Positions 11,504 to 11,829 of a stretch of DNA of 11,829 nucleotides are shown here, in pieces. The stretch's first letter is position 1; the number at the start of each line of letters is the position of its first letter. Source of the stretch: Clostridia bacterium (GTDB taxonomy: Bacteria; Bacillota; Clostridia; Lachnospirales; CAG-274); assembly GCA_030536675.1 (NCBI GenBank), contig JAUNPM010000025.1:1-11829 (forward strand), given 5' to 3'. Made by a program: the position numbers and the translations under genes. The notes beneath the pieces were generated by a model. It saw nothing but the letters and a program-made list of their open reading frames with translations, was not told where the DNA came from and searched no databases.

Positions 11504-11829
11504 TCAATTTCTGTCTTCCGGCTCATCCATATCCATTCCGGGAACATACTTCCTGAAAAGTTTCATAAACATAAGTGATGTAAGTACTGCATACACACCG
11601 GCACAGAGCACAATAAGTATTCTGTACTTAATTACAATGGCAGTTATTGCCACAAGGAGTATAATACATGTAAATGTTGTAAGCAGGTGTCTGTTAGCCA
11701 TAAAGAACGAAGTCTTTATAAGCTCTCCTATTTTCAGTTCAAAACGTGAAAGCACTGCAAAAACATACACGGTAAATATAATAAGCTCATACAAAATAAC
11801 ATACTGTAATAAATATAATATAACATTAA
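11504..11829 (-). CDS. YesL/DUF624-like membrane protein, C-terminal part (runs off window)
   Basis: The frame is open to the right edge with no stop, so the gene starts outside the window. A TTG at 11794 is not the real start, since coding sequence (NVILYLLQYVILYELIIF) continues upstream. The visible 108 residues hold hydrophobic helices, with VYVFAVLSRFE followed by KIGELIKTSFFMANRHLLTT. This arrangement of a helix end, an ARFE-like motif and a cytoplasmic amphipathic stretch is typical of YesL (DUF624) proteins. Two further helices (TFTCIILLVAITAIVI and ILIVLCAGVYAVLTSLMFM) and an acidic tail MDMDEPEDRN follow. YesL proteins often accompany sugar ABC transporters, but no transporter is visible here. 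Confidence 0.75.
   Translation of the reverse strand, partial: NVILYLLQYVILYELIIFTVYVFAVLSRFELKIGELIKTSFFMANRHLLTTFTCIILLVAITAIVIKYRILIVLCAGVYAVLTSLMFMKLFRKYVPGMDMDEPEDRN

Noticed and set aside
1..11829. CRISPR arrays, tRNA or rRNA genes, phage genes.
   Set aside because: No regularly spaced repeats, cloverleaf or rRNA-like sequence was seen. The only mobile DNA evident is the IS110 element at the left edge.

Overview
The window looks like a chromosomal segment of a low-GC Gram-positive bacterium of the class Clostridia, probably a gut-type Lachnospiraceae/Eubacteriales relative. The grounds are the AT-rich composition, strong AGGAGG-type ribosome binding sites, U-tailed hairpin terminators, the rpsU-yqeY pair, the short clostridial-type ThiF, and a stalk-domain secreted protein. 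This is inferred from sequence features only.

Layout. (1) 1-420, minus strand: the N-terminal 50 codons of an IS110-family recombinase run off the left edge. They are preceded by a roughly 200-270 nt structured noncoding end, the place where IS110 elements encode their bridge RNA. (2) 421-1335: a secreted stalk-domain (CuAO-N-like) protein with an acidic Thr/Glu tail, with its own promoter and terminator. (3) 1413-2194: rpsU-yqeY operon. (4) 2293-4725: a membrane DUF218 (YdcF-like) protein, a YqeM-like methyltransferase and the Hsp33 chaperone hslO, one minus-strand operon. (5) 4743-8244, plus strand: a thiamine thiazole-branch operon thiS-thiF-thiG-thiH-tenI/thiE-like. Its leader folds into a hairpin system lying inside an intrinsic terminator, best matched to the HMP-PP riboswitch (thiS motif). 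(6) 8386-8510, plus strand: a promoter, a roughly 90-nt structured RNA and a strong terminator with no downstream gene, a candidate free-standing ncRNA. (7) 8672-10151, minus: ychF and a 60-residue membrane protein gene, each with its own terminator. (8) 10242-10829, minus: a small membrane protein and an XRE regulator behind a perfect-consensus promoter flanked by two copies of a palindrome that look like autoregulatory operators. (9) 10868-11829, minus: an HD-domain protein and the C-terminal half of a YesL/DUF624 membrane protein that runs off the right edge.

How the parts work together. The thi operon encodes only the thiazole half of thiamine synthesis. Control by the pyrimidine-branch intermediate HMP-PP would match thiazole supply to pyrimidine supply. 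The last gene looks more like the thiazole tautomerase TenI than a true thiamine-phosphate synthase. The most interesting unexplained structures are the putative bridge-RNA end of the IS110 element, with a mini-ORF that overlaps the recombinase start, and the free-standing RNA at 8421-8510.
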